This document shows, one piece after another, positions 10,999-22,904 of a stretch of DNA of 64,000 nucleotides; the stretch's first letter is position 1, and each line of letters starts with the position of its first letter. A program made the position numbers and the translations under genes. The stretch comes from Gerris lacustris (Eukaryota > Arthropoda > Insecta > Hemiptera > Gerridae): contig OX578284.1 of assembly GCA_951217055.1 (NCBI GenBank), forward strand, positions 15,850,687 through 15,914,686, given 5' to 3'. Below the pieces are notes generated by a model. That model was not told the DNA's origin. It saw only the letters and a program-made list of their open reading frames with translations, and made no database searches.

Positions 10999-11577
10999 TA
11001 GTCCACAGGCCACCATAAGAAGTGAGTCGCTGATTGATAAAGTTTTCTTACCTTATGGAATCGCTTATTTATGCCTTGTCCACCGATGAATTGGGTATAT
11101 GGCAACTGGGCGCTGGGCCATTTCTTTTTTGTTGACATGCCAAACTTGCCCTTCAGCGGGAACATTGAAAAGAGATAGATAAAGTTTTGATTTTCACAGG
11201 ATCGTTTAATTAAAGTATTTAAAAAACAGTGGTAAAGGTGGCCACCGATAAGAGTGGGCCGTTTGGGGTGTCCACCCCCAAACATATCGCTTTGCGGGGA
11301 CGTTGAAAAGAAAACGGCCCACTCTTATAGGTGGCCACCTTTACCACTGTTTTTTAAATACTTTAATTAAACGATCCTGTGAAAATCAAAACTTTATCTA
11401 TCTCTTTTCAATGTTCCCGCTGAAGGGCAAGTTTGGCATGTCAACAAAAAAGAAATGGCCCAGCGCCCAGTTGCCATATACCCAATTCATCGGTGGACAA
11501 GGCATAAATAAGCGATTCCATAAGGTAAGAAAACTTTATCAATCAGCGACTCACTTCTTATGGTGGCCTGTGGACTA
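10999..11577. mobile_element. 579-bp foldback, TAGTCCA ends, exon-like cargo
   Basis: Two arms (10999-11261 and 11315-11577) are inverted copies with one mismatch noticed; the spacer is 53 bp. Ends are TAGTCCACAGGCCACCATAA and its inverse, with TA as the outermost bases. Each arm contains the same open frame. On the plus arm, a pyrimidine-rich tract and GAAG precede a 99-bp block (11426-11524) followed by GTAAGA, so it looks like a phase 0-0 exon. It encodes GKFGMSTKKKWPSAQ, LPYTQFIGGQG, INKRFHK (33 codons). I do not recognise the protein. The two long ORFs over this region are the two arms, not two genes. I infer gene-fragment capture followed by inverted duplication. Confidence 0.75.
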
Positions 11578-11815
11578 AAAGTATTTTGATAGTTTAATTT
11601 AGCTGAATAATATTCAACAGGAATTATAATTTATTATTTCTTTAAGATAAATCCTACTCATTACTTTTAAAATACACTTCTCATTATACCCCGGAGTATA
11701 AAATGAATGTTGATATAATCAGATTAATCTTTGAAATCAACAAAACAGCTCACCTAAATTTCATGACAGCTGCATTATTCCCTTTATTGTTATAAAAGAA
11801 TAAAATAAAGGAGAA

Positions 11816-11960
11816 ATAGACTGCCAATTTGTGTGACACATAGCTTCCACTAGTCCTATTTCGTATGGTTGTAAATGTATTTAATTTCCCCCCGTTTTTT
11901 ACATCAGTCAACATTGTTTTGATTTTTTAACATGAATTACAACACTCTTTCACATTAATG
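11816..11960 (+). mobile_element. Family A left-terminal fragment
   Basis: It starts GACTGCCAATTTGTGTGACA, then CATAGCTTCC, and continues TTTAATTTCCCCCCGTTTTT as in 41813-42070. Truncated after about 140 bp. Confidence 0.6.
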
Positions 11961-12480
11961 AAATTCTTTAGAAATATATATATCTGTAAATATATCCACA
12001 ATTTAATACTGAATTATAGCTAAAGATAGTTATTTTTTTCTTTTTCGAGGTGACTGTGTTCACACTAACGTTTTTAGTGTTTCTGCAGAACTCAAAAATT
12101 GGTAAAGTACGAGCTCTCTTTCTCACTATTTTCTTAAAAGGGCGTGAAAAAATTGTGATCAAAACAATATTTCTTTTTATTAAAAAAAATATATATTATA
12201 TACGGTACTAGGTTACATTAGTAAATTACTCCAACGAAAACTTGTTTAAGAAAAAGAAACACAAAATAAAAACTGATACGGTAAGGTAAATAAAATCTAT
12301 TTGTATAACCTGTTGTGGTTCAGTTCAATTATAACAAGACTATAACCTTCTGGCACAAACATTTTTCGTGGTATTTAGCTTCTAGTAAATTTGCAGATTG
12401 TGATAATGGATAATGAATGATTAACTAACAACGATTAACTAACATTTCAAGTAAAATAAATGTATGTATATGATATATTA

Positions 12481-13528
12481 TACATGGTGGTCCAAAAGTC
12501 TCCCCCTCCCCCCTCTTAACTTTTGAACGGGTAGAGATAAATTAATGAAACTTGGGGGATCTCTACCATGCAAAGGGAAGTTTGTTTTCATGCACTTGCC
12601 CACTAGGGGCAACCACCCACTTTGCCCCCAGGTCACCCAACTTCAAAATTTCAAATTGGAATGTATATTTTTGATAGCATATTTGGATTCTACGGTAAAA
12701 AATAATAAACTTTTACTTGAAACTATTTTTTCTATCTCCAATATTTTTCCTCCTACAGGGGGTGCAAAGATAGCAAAATAACCCTTCCGAAATAGTAAAA
12801 AAATAAATCTTAGATCGGTGTAAAATCTAAACCGTTAGAAATAAAGTAATGAAACTTGGGGGGATCTGTACCATGTAAAGGGAAGTGTGTATTCATCCAC
12901 TCGTGTATTAGGGGCAACCACCATTTTGCCCCCAGGCACTGAAATTTACCATTTTTATACCTTTGCCCCCCTATAGGGGGCAAAATATTGGAGATATAAA
13001 AAAAAGTTTGAAGTAAAATATTTTTATTTTTCGCCGTAGAATCTAAATCTGCTATCAAAAATATACACTCTAGGTTAAAATTTTAAAGTATGGTAGCCTG
13101 GGGGGGAAAATGGGTGGTTGCCCCTACTGTACGATTGCATGAAAACAAACTTCCCTTTACATGGTACAGATCCCCCAAGTTTCATTAATTTATCTCTAAC
13201 CGTTTAGATTTTACAACGTATTATCAGAAGGGTTATTTTGCTATCTTTGCCCCCCTATAAGGGGCAAAATATTGGAAATTGGAAAAAAAGTTTCAAGTAA
13301 AAGTTTATTATTTTTCACCGTAGAATCCAAATATGCTATCAAAAATATACATTCCAATTTGAAATTTTAAAGTTAGGTGGCCTGGGGGCAAAGTGGGTGG
13401 TTGCCCCTAGTGGGTGATTGCATGAAAACAAACTTCCCTTTGCATGGTAGAGATCCCCCAAGTTTCATTAATTTATCTCAACCCGTTCAAAAGTTAAGGG
13501 GGGGGGGGGACTTTTGGACCACCCTGTA
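12481..13528. mobile_element. 1.05-kb nested palindrome, Tc1/mariner-like ends
   Basis: Terminal repeats are TACATGGTGGTCCAAAAGTC and GACTTTTGGACCACCCTGTA, with TA outermost. Each half contains two diverged copies of one unit: ATTAATGAAACTTGGGGGAT, ACCATGCAAAGGGAAGTTTG, a GGGGCAACCACCC block and a TTGCCCCC/GGGGGCAA block. Outer units lie at 12530-12800 and 13215-13490 (inverted). Inner units lie at 12815-13000 and 13010-13200 (inverted). The four units therefore form a nested A-B-B'-A' foldback centred near 13005. The right end has a G10 run at 13500. TA plus CAGGGTGGTCC ends fit IS630/Tc1/mariner non-autonomous elements (inference). ORFs at 12545 and 12810 are in the arms. Confidence 0.75.
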
Positions 13529-13871
13529 GATGTTCCTGATGATTTATAAAGAGTGCTCTGTTCCTATTCATTAGATCCAAAGACAATTTATTGGTGTACC
13601 ATTAAACGATGCCTAATGTGAACATACTCATAAAATTTACATAAATGCGTTGGAATCTTCATTACATACGTTTACGTCACATTTGAGATAAACGGCTTAA
13701 TTTGGGGGATTAATTTCAAAGTATTAGGCAAATAAATTAAATTCTTTAGACATCATTACTTTAATAGAGCATCACTTAAGTGTTTTGGTGCGAGTCAAGT
13801 TAAATTCCTTAAATTACGAAATAAATATAGCAGTGTCCATGATTTTTATTTTAAAATCTATTATGCTTTAA

Positions 13872-14474
13872 GTGCATTACGCTAACATACGTAAATAAGG
13901 ACTAATCAGGTTTAGCTATGCATTAAGCATTTGGTTTTCGTGCATTACGGTAACATACGTAAATAAGGACTAATCAGGTTTAGCTATGCATTAAGCATTT
14001 GGTTTTCGTGCATTACGCTAACATACGTAAATAAGGACTAATCAGGTTTAGCTATGCATTAAGCATTTGGTTTTCGTGCATTACGGTAACATACGTAAAT
14101 AAGGACTAATCAGGTTTAGCTATGCATTAAGCATTTGGTTTTCGTGCATTACGGTAACATACGTAAATAAGGACTAATCAGGTTTAGCTATGCATTAAGC
14201 ATTTGGTTTTCGTGCATTACGCTAACATACGTAAATAAGGACTAATCAGGTTTAGCTATGCATTAAGCATTTGGTTTTCGTGCATTACGGTAACATACGT
14301 AAATATGGACTAATCAGGTTTAGCTATGCATTAAGCATTTGGTGTTCGTGCATTACGGTAACATACGTAAATAAGGACTAATCAGGTTTAGCTATGCATT
14401 AAAGCATTTGGTTTTCGTGCATTACGGTAACATACGTAAAAAAGGACCAATCAGGTTTACCTATGTATTAAGTA
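13872..14474. repeat. 68-bp satellite, about nine units
   Basis: Unit landmarks are GTGCATTACGSTAACATACG, TAAATAAGGACTAATCAGGT and TTAGCTATGCATTAAGCATT, then TGGTTTTC. Units start at 13872, 13940, 14008, 14076, 14144, 14212, 14280, 14348 and 14417. They are almost identical. The variable base (C or G at unit position 11) reads C,G,C,G,G,C,G,G,G. The last unit is truncated and the most diverged, typical of an array edge. Confidence 0.95.
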
Positions 14475-14694
14475 GGCAGATATTGTTAGTTATCATAAGT
14501 ATCATTTTATCCTAAATTACTCTTTTTTGGGATGCCCTAAGTGGATTATCGCTATTTCCAGCTTTGTCTGAATTAATCGATTCCAAAAGTCAAATTTTAC
14601 TGGGCTATCAGTTTTATGTTTGGAGTTCTTCAAAATTCCATTCGTAATGCTTAACTTCCTCAAAGACTATTTTGGTAGTAAGAATTTACCTTGT

Positions 14695-14860
14695 AAAGGC
14701 TTGTTCGGTTTCTATTACTACGTTTTTATTAGCTTGCTTTCTTGTTTGTTTGTTTGTTTGTCCAGTACAAATCTTGTAATCGATTTTTAACTAACTTCCT
14801 GACTAAGTAGAAAGCTGGAACTTGCACAGATTATGTATTTCCGATGACAATACAATAATC
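14695..14860 (+). mobile_element. Family D fragment
   Basis: It shares TTATTAGCTTGCTTTCTTG, a (TTTG)n tract, the GTCCAGTACAAAT block and TTTTTAACTAACTTCC with 30116-30425 (same orientation) and 18955-19285 (inverted). Only the first third is present. Confidence 0.6.
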
Positions 14861-14940
14861 AGTAATTAGATTTACCAAATTATTACTATTAGTTGATACA
14901 TTTCTTAAATATTTAGGCGGTCAAATTCAAAATCAATTGT

Positions 14941-15330
14941 AAAGCCTGGTTTACACGATCAAAGTATACTTGGTCAAAGTAGTGGAACTTTGATTCACTA
15001 TTAAGTAGAGGTTAAGATAGATTGTGTGAAATGTTTGTCCCTCTAGTACTTTCCAGTTAAATTGTACTTATTAAGTTTTAAAACAGTGGTGATATATCAC
15101 CTTCTGGTGAACAAAACCCAGCTTAACCTGACATCTGTCATTTTTTGACTGCTCGTTCTCATAATTTGTCAGGTTGGCACCATTTTTGTTTTTACCAAAG
15201 TCTACTTTGATGGAACCCATCCAACTCAACTTGGATATCCAAGTTGACTTTGATACACTGTTTACATGATCAAAGTAGAGTCAAAACTGACTTGGTCCAA
15301 GTATACTTGGAGCGTGTAAACCCGGCTTTT
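14941..15330. mobile_element. MITE with GCCTGGTTTACACG ends
   Basis: The left end AAAGCCTGGTTTACACGATC, then AAAGTATACTTGG, pairs with the right end CCAAGTATACTTGGAGCGTG, then TAAACCCGGCTTTT. The repeats can be extended to TGTAAA/TTTACA. Internal sub-repeats of CAAAGTA/TACTTTG are frequent. It resembles the MITEs at 50962-51153 and 37190-37513 in style (GGCC...ACACG ends) but is not the same sequence. Confidence 0.65.
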
Positions 15331-15659
15331 ACAAACACGACCAGTGACACCTAAGGAAACCCACAAGGGAAATTTTAACACGTAGTATATATAAAGTTCT
15401 TTTTATCTTGCATTATTTAAATGATAACATCAAAATAAGTCAGGACTAATTAATTTTGAAATGTATCCGTAATTATTATTGGATTAAAATTAACTCTTTA
15501 TACTACTACGTTGGTTGAAATAATTGTTTAATTTGAAAACTTAAAACTTTGGAATGATAAAGCATGTATTTAATTAAATTAGAAAGTCGACATTTTATAA
15601 CTATTCATGTCTTTGAATTATACATGTAATTTGTATAATATGTATTTGGGCAAGTCATT

Positions 15660-15730
15660 CCCCGTCGCTCTCTGGTTAGTGCAATAGACCGTACATTGAG
15701 ATATCAAAGCTGAAATCCTAGAGATAGATA
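15660..15730 (+). other. Weak tRNA-like segment
   Basis: TCTCTGGTTAGTGCAATAG resembles a pol III A box, and GCTGAAATCC, 35 bp on, is a degenerate B box. No cloverleaf closes properly. It is probably a decayed SINE head or chance. Confidence 0.15.
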
Positions 15731-16269
15731 AATTATTATCCGGTTATCCTCGTTTCCTTAATAATATTAATTTGATGTTAATGTGAAAATAAGCATCGTA
15801 TATCGCTGTATATATCGATAGTTGTTACATAACCATCGAAGGAAATAAATACATTCGAAGGAAATTTTGACAGCGTCAAAGGTTAAAATATTATAAATGC
15901 CTCATTAGCAAAAGCGTCTTTCAGTTCTTAGATGAGCCCACTTAGCTATACATAGATCATCTAATGAGTTAATGTAAAACTAAGAAGAAACAAAACGTAA
16001 GTTATGTTACTCGTTACTGCCAAATTTATTAAATTATTTCCCTCTTTTTTTAAAACAAATCTGTCAACGTTATTTTGGGTTTTTTTTTTCGAGGATGGAA
16101 GTATCAACTTAGCCAATATTTAATGTGCACAGACGGTTCAAATAATCATGGGACCATCTGTTGGCTACTTTTAACTAACCATTTAAATTTCTTTAAAATA
16201 GGAAGAGCACTTTTTAAGATATGGGTGAAAATTAAAGAAAATATTTGTGCCCATATGGAAGAGAAATGA

Positions 16270-16495
16270 ATACATCTGCACTTGCAGAATCTTGAAATTA
16301 CTGTAAGACCAACAATGGGCTAATTATGACCTACCATCCAAATTTATCAAAATCTGACTATTAGTTTGGGAAAATGTTGGTTCGCAAAAATATTGGACAG
16401 GCCAACAGACAGACAGACACAAGATCAAAAGTGTTTTTATTCTTTAGAAAGATTAAAATGCTTCCGCTACCTTCGGTAAGCTTGCGGAAGCAATA
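16270..16495 (+). mobile_element. Family A fragment with terminal hairpin
   Basis: It carries ACCAACAATGGGCTAATTAT, ATGTTGGTTCGCAAAAATAT and the hairpin GCTTCCGCTACCTTCGGTAA / GCTTGCGGAAGC. The hairpin is the single-copy ancestor type of the array at 5899-6232. Confidence 0.65.
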
Positions 16496-16721
16496 CGTAA
16501 AATCATGTTGCTATAGCGACGCAAGTTATGTTTTGCCTGATTTTTTTTTTTTTTTTACAACCGAGTCTGTTGTGCCTTTAAGATTGTTAAGATCGCCGGC
16601 TTAGTTGAGTTGCGTATCAATAATTGGTTTATTTGCAAGTCAAGAAAAAGGAACATACATCCCCGAAGTGGCCATTGTAGAACCCTTACTTATCCAAGGT
16701 AATTTTTTTGTGTATAACCTT

Positions 16722-17084
16722 TATGTTTTTGTGAGTGAGTTTATGTTTTTGTGAGTGAGAGACACCAAGGGATGTGCCACGCAAAAATGGCACATAGGAA
16801 CTGTTCCAACATCAGACTTACGTCATGAAGATGTTGGCTCGGCAATACGCCATGTCCTGCATCGTTTCGTCGCTTCCGACTCATCAGGGGCTCGACAATG
16901 CCCACCCAACTCGGGACCTATACCAGACCAAGAAGATCAGATATAGGACTTATCAGAGAAGACATCAGAGATGGACATGGACATGGCGTAAGGCCGAGCC
17001 AACATCTTGATGACGTAAGTCTGATGTTGGAACAGTTCCTTTGTGCCATTTTTGCGTGGCACATCCCTTTGTGTCTCTCACTCA
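16722..17084. mobile_element. 333-bp foldback (16752-17084) with duplicated left flank
   Basis: Arms of about 108 bp start TGAGTGAGAGACACCAAGGG and include GTGCCACGCAAAAATGGCAC and TTACGTCATGAAGATGTTGG. The inverse ends TTTGTGTCTCTCACTCA. Arm identity is about 95% by eye. The 20-bp flank TTTATGTTTTTGTGAGTGAG is repeated twice just before the left arm. Three short ORFs inside are unrelated frames across the loop. Confidence 0.7.
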
Positions 17085-18639
17085 AACAAATTGTGTAGCT
17101 AATTGCAGTGTGTAAACGCAGGATTTTTATTGCTAATAACCTTTATGTTACATATTTTCTCAAGTATATATTTAACCAGCTCCTTGTAGTTTTCTTGTAA
17201 TTATGTTATCCCAAACGAGAACACGTCCGTTGGCATGTATAATAAGCAATGATACGTTAGCATGGGAGTTACGCTCTTTCGATTCCTTTGTTTTGATTTT
17301 CACTTGGTTACATAAAACTGTTAAAGAAAGGCTGAGAAAGATCTAAATCATTCTAGAGTTACCGCACTAACATAAATATCTCGTCCGAGGTACAGGTACC
17401 GAAGCTAGTTTTGCTATTAAATTATGACATAAATGCATGGTAATGTCAGGTTTACCTCTCAGGTATCACGTATACCACAACGTATATGGCTGCCTGAAAA
17501 CATAAAATGGTATATTGAACTCATACAATATAAACCAATCAATTTGATCTCTTTGTATTTTCTTTAACCTAATAGAATAGAGGTAAAGTTAAACACCGCA
17601 ACCAGAACAAAGTTAAGTCTTTGTACATATTTTAAAAAAGAAAATTATCTCATTTTTCGTATATAAACCTATTGTATTAAATGGAAAATCCTTAGAAGGA
17701 AGAGTAGCTCGGTGAATAATTAATAAATTCGCTAGTTTGGAAGTGTATAATCAAGTTAGGGAAGTTTGAGTTTTAGGCAACGAGTGCTGAGAACTCTACC
17801 TAACCCACCTCCTTAGACTAATAATTGTTTTCTCGGGTTACCCTCCAGTTTCAGAGTGGTTTTTGTTAATTAAGTTAACTCTTAAGTTTCGAGACAGTAT
17901 GTTGTCAAAACTCCAATTAAAATGGATTAATTGCTTAATGGAGATCCATTAAGCTTATAGGTTATGTTTTAATCTATATCTTGGGTGTTTTCTTTCACTA
18001 TCATAATCATTTATTGTAAGTTTTAAGAGAGAAATAAAATATTCAGTATAATATTCACTTTGGTAATCTACAAGAAGGGTATTTAACGTAATATTTATGG
18101 CATATTAAAATCTACAATTAAAATCCAAATACCACTTACACATCTCGATTAATTTGGAACCACTAGACAAAGTGTTGAAATTTTACTGGAAGTTTACCTT
18201 AACGATGGGGTAACTGGTATCACATAAATTTAATCTTAACACTGAGACTATTACTTTTAGTTTTAAAGGCTAAAGTTTTTAGTCAAACTATTATTTCCGC
18301 AGAACCATAAAATAAAGTTGGTGAGCAATCTCAGGCAGTGACGAGTGTTTATCCCACTGCCAATTTTATCAAGTTGTACGTATAGATAATCCGATATGTT
18401 TGTCAGCGTCAAAGCATTGAGTCGTTTTGACATTTGAGCTTGGTCTAAAAATATGTAAATCTAGTGGTAGGAAAATGAATGAATATAGAAAAGTGGCAAG
18501 AGTATGGGAAAAGAAAAACTATGAACTCCGAAAAAACGGCTCTTTAGTAGAGAATAGATAAAGCTTAGGAGAGGATAGGAAAATAAAGATAGGAAGAATG
18601 ATTTTTTTATAAGCAGATTGAGGAATTTGAATTAATAAT

Positions 18640-18885
18640 AATTTCAAGATAAAAAGAACTTTTTATATACTACGTTTTTAAATTTTCTGTTGAATCGTAT
18701 GTAATGTTGATAATATAATTGTTATTGTTATATAATATATAATGTTAGTGAAAAAAAAATAGTTCCGAATTTATTTACTTCACATAAATGACAACCATCC
18801 AGAGAGCTGATCTTAAACCTATAAAAGGATAAATCTTTGTACAACGGATCTCCCCAACACCAAATCTAAAGCATGCCATCGATAT
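18640..18885 (+). repeat. Repeat G, copy 1
   Basis: It shares AAAAGAACTTTTTATATACT, the TGTTGATAATATAATT block, TATTTACTTCACATAAATGA and AAATCTTTGTACAACGGATC with 31540-31795 in opposite orientation. Diverged, with no terminal structure found. Confidence 0.5.
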
Positions 18886-18954
18886 ATTTGAAATAATATA
18901 ATCGATAAATAATATAATCGATATTTCCTGTTTTGCTGTCATTCAATGTTTATC

Positions 18955-19285
18955 TATCACAAATTTGAGACCCGTCAAAATGAAGATTGCGTAAATATGG
19001 GATACGGCAATACAAATAAAATAACTTGCGGATTTTTTCCGAACTAACTCTCCGTACAGCAAAATTTGCTGAAAACTAATTAAATTCTGCTGAAAGATGG
19101 CTAAAAGTATGAAAATAATGCATTGTCATCGTGTTCTGAGCTATGCTAAAAGTTTTAAATGTCTAGCTATTCGGGAAGTTAGTTAGAAATCGATTGCCAG
19201 ATTTGTACCGGACAAACAAACAAACAAACAAACAAACAATCAAACAAGAATGCAAGCTAATAAAAACGTAGTAAAATAATTCTTG
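18955..19285 (-). mobile_element. Family D repeat
   Basis: Inverse of 30116-30425: (CAAA)n at 19210-19240, AACTTGCGGATTTTTTCCGA, GATGGCTAAAAGTATGAAAA and GCTATTCGGGAAGTTAGTTA. It is the longest copy in the window. Confidence 0.65.
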
Positions 19286-20689
19286 GGTAGAGGGAGGGCG
19301 GGGGGGATCTGATAAAAAAGTCTCAAAATATTGTGTGTTGAAAATTTAAGCTTAGTGTAAAATATTTAAATAATGTGTCAATTAAAATGATAAATATAAT
19401 AGATGCTTTCCTCAGGTTAAAAAGCTAGTATCGCATTACTTCATATAAACATGCACTTGTAACTTGTAATGTACATGAATAATAATGCTCGAAATAACTT
19501 ACGGTCTTTTTAAATACATAATAACAATGTTTAAGTTAGATGATATAATTTATTCATAGAAATTAGTTTGATAACAGTTTAAACATACTATCTTTAAAAC
19601 AATTAAACTATAAGTTCGGATTACCATACTTTAATTTTTGTTATCGTACTACAAATGTAGCTTTATCGACGAAGTTTAAATTATTCAGACAATATAGGGA
19701 AACAACAAATACTATGTTGTCACTTGTTACATATTTTAAAGAATTTATTTATTCCTTTGTTACTTGTCTTTGTTTTAAACACAAGCAAGAAGTCACTAGC
19801 AGACAACCAAAATTATCATAAATATATAAGTTCGATGTGTGTTTATGGAAAAACTGAAAGCAAGAAACTTAAAGTTAAAGGTAACTTGAAGTTTCTGACA
19901 AAATAAGTAAGCACAAGTTTAAAGGTTGAATGAGAAAAGCGTAGAGTTTTCAAAGTATAATTAAACTTTGAATTAAGACAGATCAAAAAAAAAGACCGAG
20001 GAAAAGCAACGTAGAAATGTCTAAAGGAAACCATTCGTAAATACCACCCAAAGGGCAGGGATTTTCTGAGAAAACTCATCATTTTGACGGCTCATGTTTT
20101 AAGCACTTTTCCCTAAGCACCTCTCAAATAAATACTGAAAAGTTCATCTAAGGATTCCTTAACAACCATTATCAATGCCTTCCACCTCTTAAAGAGATTT
20201 ACACCCACATTATAGTTTTATTATAATATCTGCTCAGTTAATTATCATGACGATGAATAAGGTAAAGTAGATGATAAATATTATTAAATAATATTATTTT
20301 TTTACATTGGAATAAGTGTGGTTGATCTTTATCAAGTATTGAGCTCGAAGATTGTAAACATAAACTTCTTGTTCATCAACACACGTACACCAGATAATTG
20401 ATTAGTTCCATTTGAACACCCACCAAGTTTCATACCTTGTCTTTGAGTTTAAAACCCCTTCTACTAAACAATGATTATTATTTCCTTCGATTGTCCCTCT
20501 TTATCTTCTTATTGTATGCTATATTCCTTATTCTTGTGTTATCTATCTTTTCTTATATTATTATGTATTATGTAATATGTATTTATGTATTACAAATGTT
20601 CAAAAATAACAAGAGATTTTGAAATTAAAAATTACTTACAAAAAGGAGTAACTCCTAACAAATATACAAATGTAAAAATAAAACGGGTA

Positions 20690-21425
20690 AGGGGTAGCAC
20701 GGAACTCTTCCTGCTGCTTCGCTGCAGGAGGAAGCAGCAGTGGGCTTAGTCAGTACTTGGATGGGTGACAGTTTTGAACTAACTGATTTTTTTTTATAAT
20801 CTTTTCAAAAAAAATTGTATACAACATTTTTATTTATTTTATTTCATTTATTTAATTATTTGAATTTTGGTATTTTTACAGATGTAAACAAACTTTCACG
20901 TTTAACAAAAGTATCGCACTTATTAATAATTATGTTCGTTTATAACGTTTAAACTAATTTATAGTATTTCATCCTTTTTTTTATATTCGTTCCTTACTTT
21001 TAGCCGGTTCCATCGATATACTATATATTAAAAACGTATTTATACTTTCGGTATTATTAACCGTTAAAGTTTCAAAATTAAAAAATCGATAACTTCAAAA
21101 AGGTGGCCAATATCAAAATTTAGATTTTTTAAATTATTTTAAATCTTTGCTGACCTAGCCAACTGGGTTCAAGATGGTGGAAAATGTTGATTTTACGGGC
21201 GGCACAACTAGAAGTAAGGACACATTTTTCTCCCAAGTTTCAACTCTCTGGTTTAATACCCTGGGTGCTATGTTGATAACAAACATACACACATACTGAC
21301 TTCATGCTGAAAACCACTAAGGAGGTCTTAAAAACACCCAAAACGGATAATTCAGTTGAAATCTCGAAAAAAATTGGTTGAAAACATAACTTTTCCTACC
21401 ATAAGCGAGAAAAAGTAAAAAAGCA
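20690..21425 (+). mobile_element. 5S-rRNA-derived element, copy 2
   Basis: Positions 20730-20769 read GGAAGCAGCAGTGGGCTTAG, then TCAGTACTTGGATGGGTGAC, a 5S rRNA internal region in sense orientation. It is preceded by the hairpin TCCTGCTGCTTCGCTGCAGG. The body aligns inversely with 9340-10190 (GTAAACAAACTTTCACG, AAAACCACTAAGGAGGTCTT), and the tail AACTTTTCCTACCATAAGCG closes it. Orientation is head to tail with 5S sense, as for a retroposon driven from a 5S-type promoter. Confidence 0.7.
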
Positions 21426-21429
21426 AACT

Positions 21430-21827
21430 CTCGCGTAAAAACTTGTGAGATCATAGGATTAGCCAAGTCTCCCTGTCCGAGTAAGTTGTACGATGTCTAT
21501 TCCATCCAGTACAAGTAAATGATGTTGTTTGTCAGAGATTCTCTGTAACTCACAAACTCTAACAAATAATTTCTTTCCTAAATTATTCTACAGTTTTAAT
21601 AAATAAAATAACAATAAACTATTTAACCTCTTTGTGCTACGTAGTTGCCAAGTTAAACGAGTAGAGTGATTTGCGAAGAATATGTTTGAGTTTGCGAGGG
21701 ACAGAGATTAGAGAGAGGGGATAGACCAAAAACGTCATTAACTTGTACTGGATGGATTAGACCTAGTTGAACTTACTCGGACTAGGGAAGACTTGGCTAA
21801 ACCTATGATCTCACTTTTTACGCGAGA
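21430..21827. mobile_element. 398-bp MITE with about 130-bp inverted ends
   Basis: The left arm CTCGCGTAAAAACTTGTGAG, then ATCATAGGATTAGCCAAGTC and CATCCAGTACAAGT, pairs with the right arm ending CCTATGATCTCACTTTTTAC, then GCGAGAC. The arms have diverged (several indels) and the spacer is AT-rich. No transposase. Confidence 0.7.
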
Positions 21828-22904
21828 CTTGGCTTATTTTATTGACATTAGTGTTTTATTGGGATTTCCTCTTTATATAAAATAATATACATAAGCAGTA
21901 TAATTCATTACATGTTAAGAAAGCTTAGAGTTAACTTTTATTGAATGAATTCAAACAATATTAAGTTTTTGATTTTATAATTAAATTGTAAATTAATTCA
22001 ATTTGCATGGTATTAATATCAATTTTGGTTTAAGTTATAAGTATTTTAATTACGTAACAGAAAACTAATATTGATTATAATTAATTATTATTATTTTGCA
22101 TATTACCTTTAATAATGCAAGTATTGCAAGGTCTAAAACATTATCTTAGACAAGACAAATTATACTTGGTCTAATATAACTAGAATCCTTTGCTTCTTCA
22201 GACCTAATTAATCTTTTAGTAAGACGGCACTTGACAATTTTAAGTCTTATAATAAATCAAGTATTATGCTGGTTTAGTAGACGAAGTACTAAGTTCATTT
22301 GTTTCTTTTGACAGCAAACTATATTTATTTACAGTAAAGCCTGAGGTTAAAAATAACATACAATATATAAATATAAAAGAATTACGGTTATTTATTTTAT
22401 TTTTTTTTTTTTTCAAAATTCATGTTTTATTTAATATTATTAATTCAGCTGGTTTTTGTAAAAGTGAAAAAATAAAAAGCTAGTATTGCAAGTATTTTTT
22501 AGAGTCAAAATAACAATAAAGAAGAAAAACAATAAAGAAATATGAAGGGATAGAACAAGTAAAAAATAACAACAGGATAAAATGCAAATTGGGTTTGTTA
22601 AGGTTTTTTATTTAGCTAAGTTAAATTACGTAATAACTCAATAAAAATCGGACAAAAGGTTTTTTATTTTATCGTTACTAAATAGTGGCATGCAGATACG
22701 TATGATTTCCCTCTAAAAATCCGAATACCACACCACCGAAATTCTTAAAGTCAAAGTTAAAACATTCTGCCTAACAGTCTAACTGCAATATTTCTGAAAT
22801 GGGTTGTCAAAATTTGTTTTCAATAGCTTAAATTGTTAGGAAAATTTACCACCCTGAATTCTTACTATTACTCTAACCACACTTAATAGTTTTAACGATC
22901 TATA

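Noticed and set aside
10896..11578. Two opposed ORFs of 129 and 91 residues with the same sequence, as two genes
   Set aside because: They are the two arms of one foldback. Only an internal 33-codon block looks exon-like, and no gene context surrounds it.
13872..14474. CRISPR array
   Set aside because: The repeat unit is the entire 68 bp with no variable spacers, and the genome is eukaryotic.
19724..19906. Small secreted-protein-like ORF (hydrophobic start then SLADNQ)
   Set aside because: It is 60 residues, with no conserved motif or regulatory context, and a length expected by chance in AT-rich DNA.
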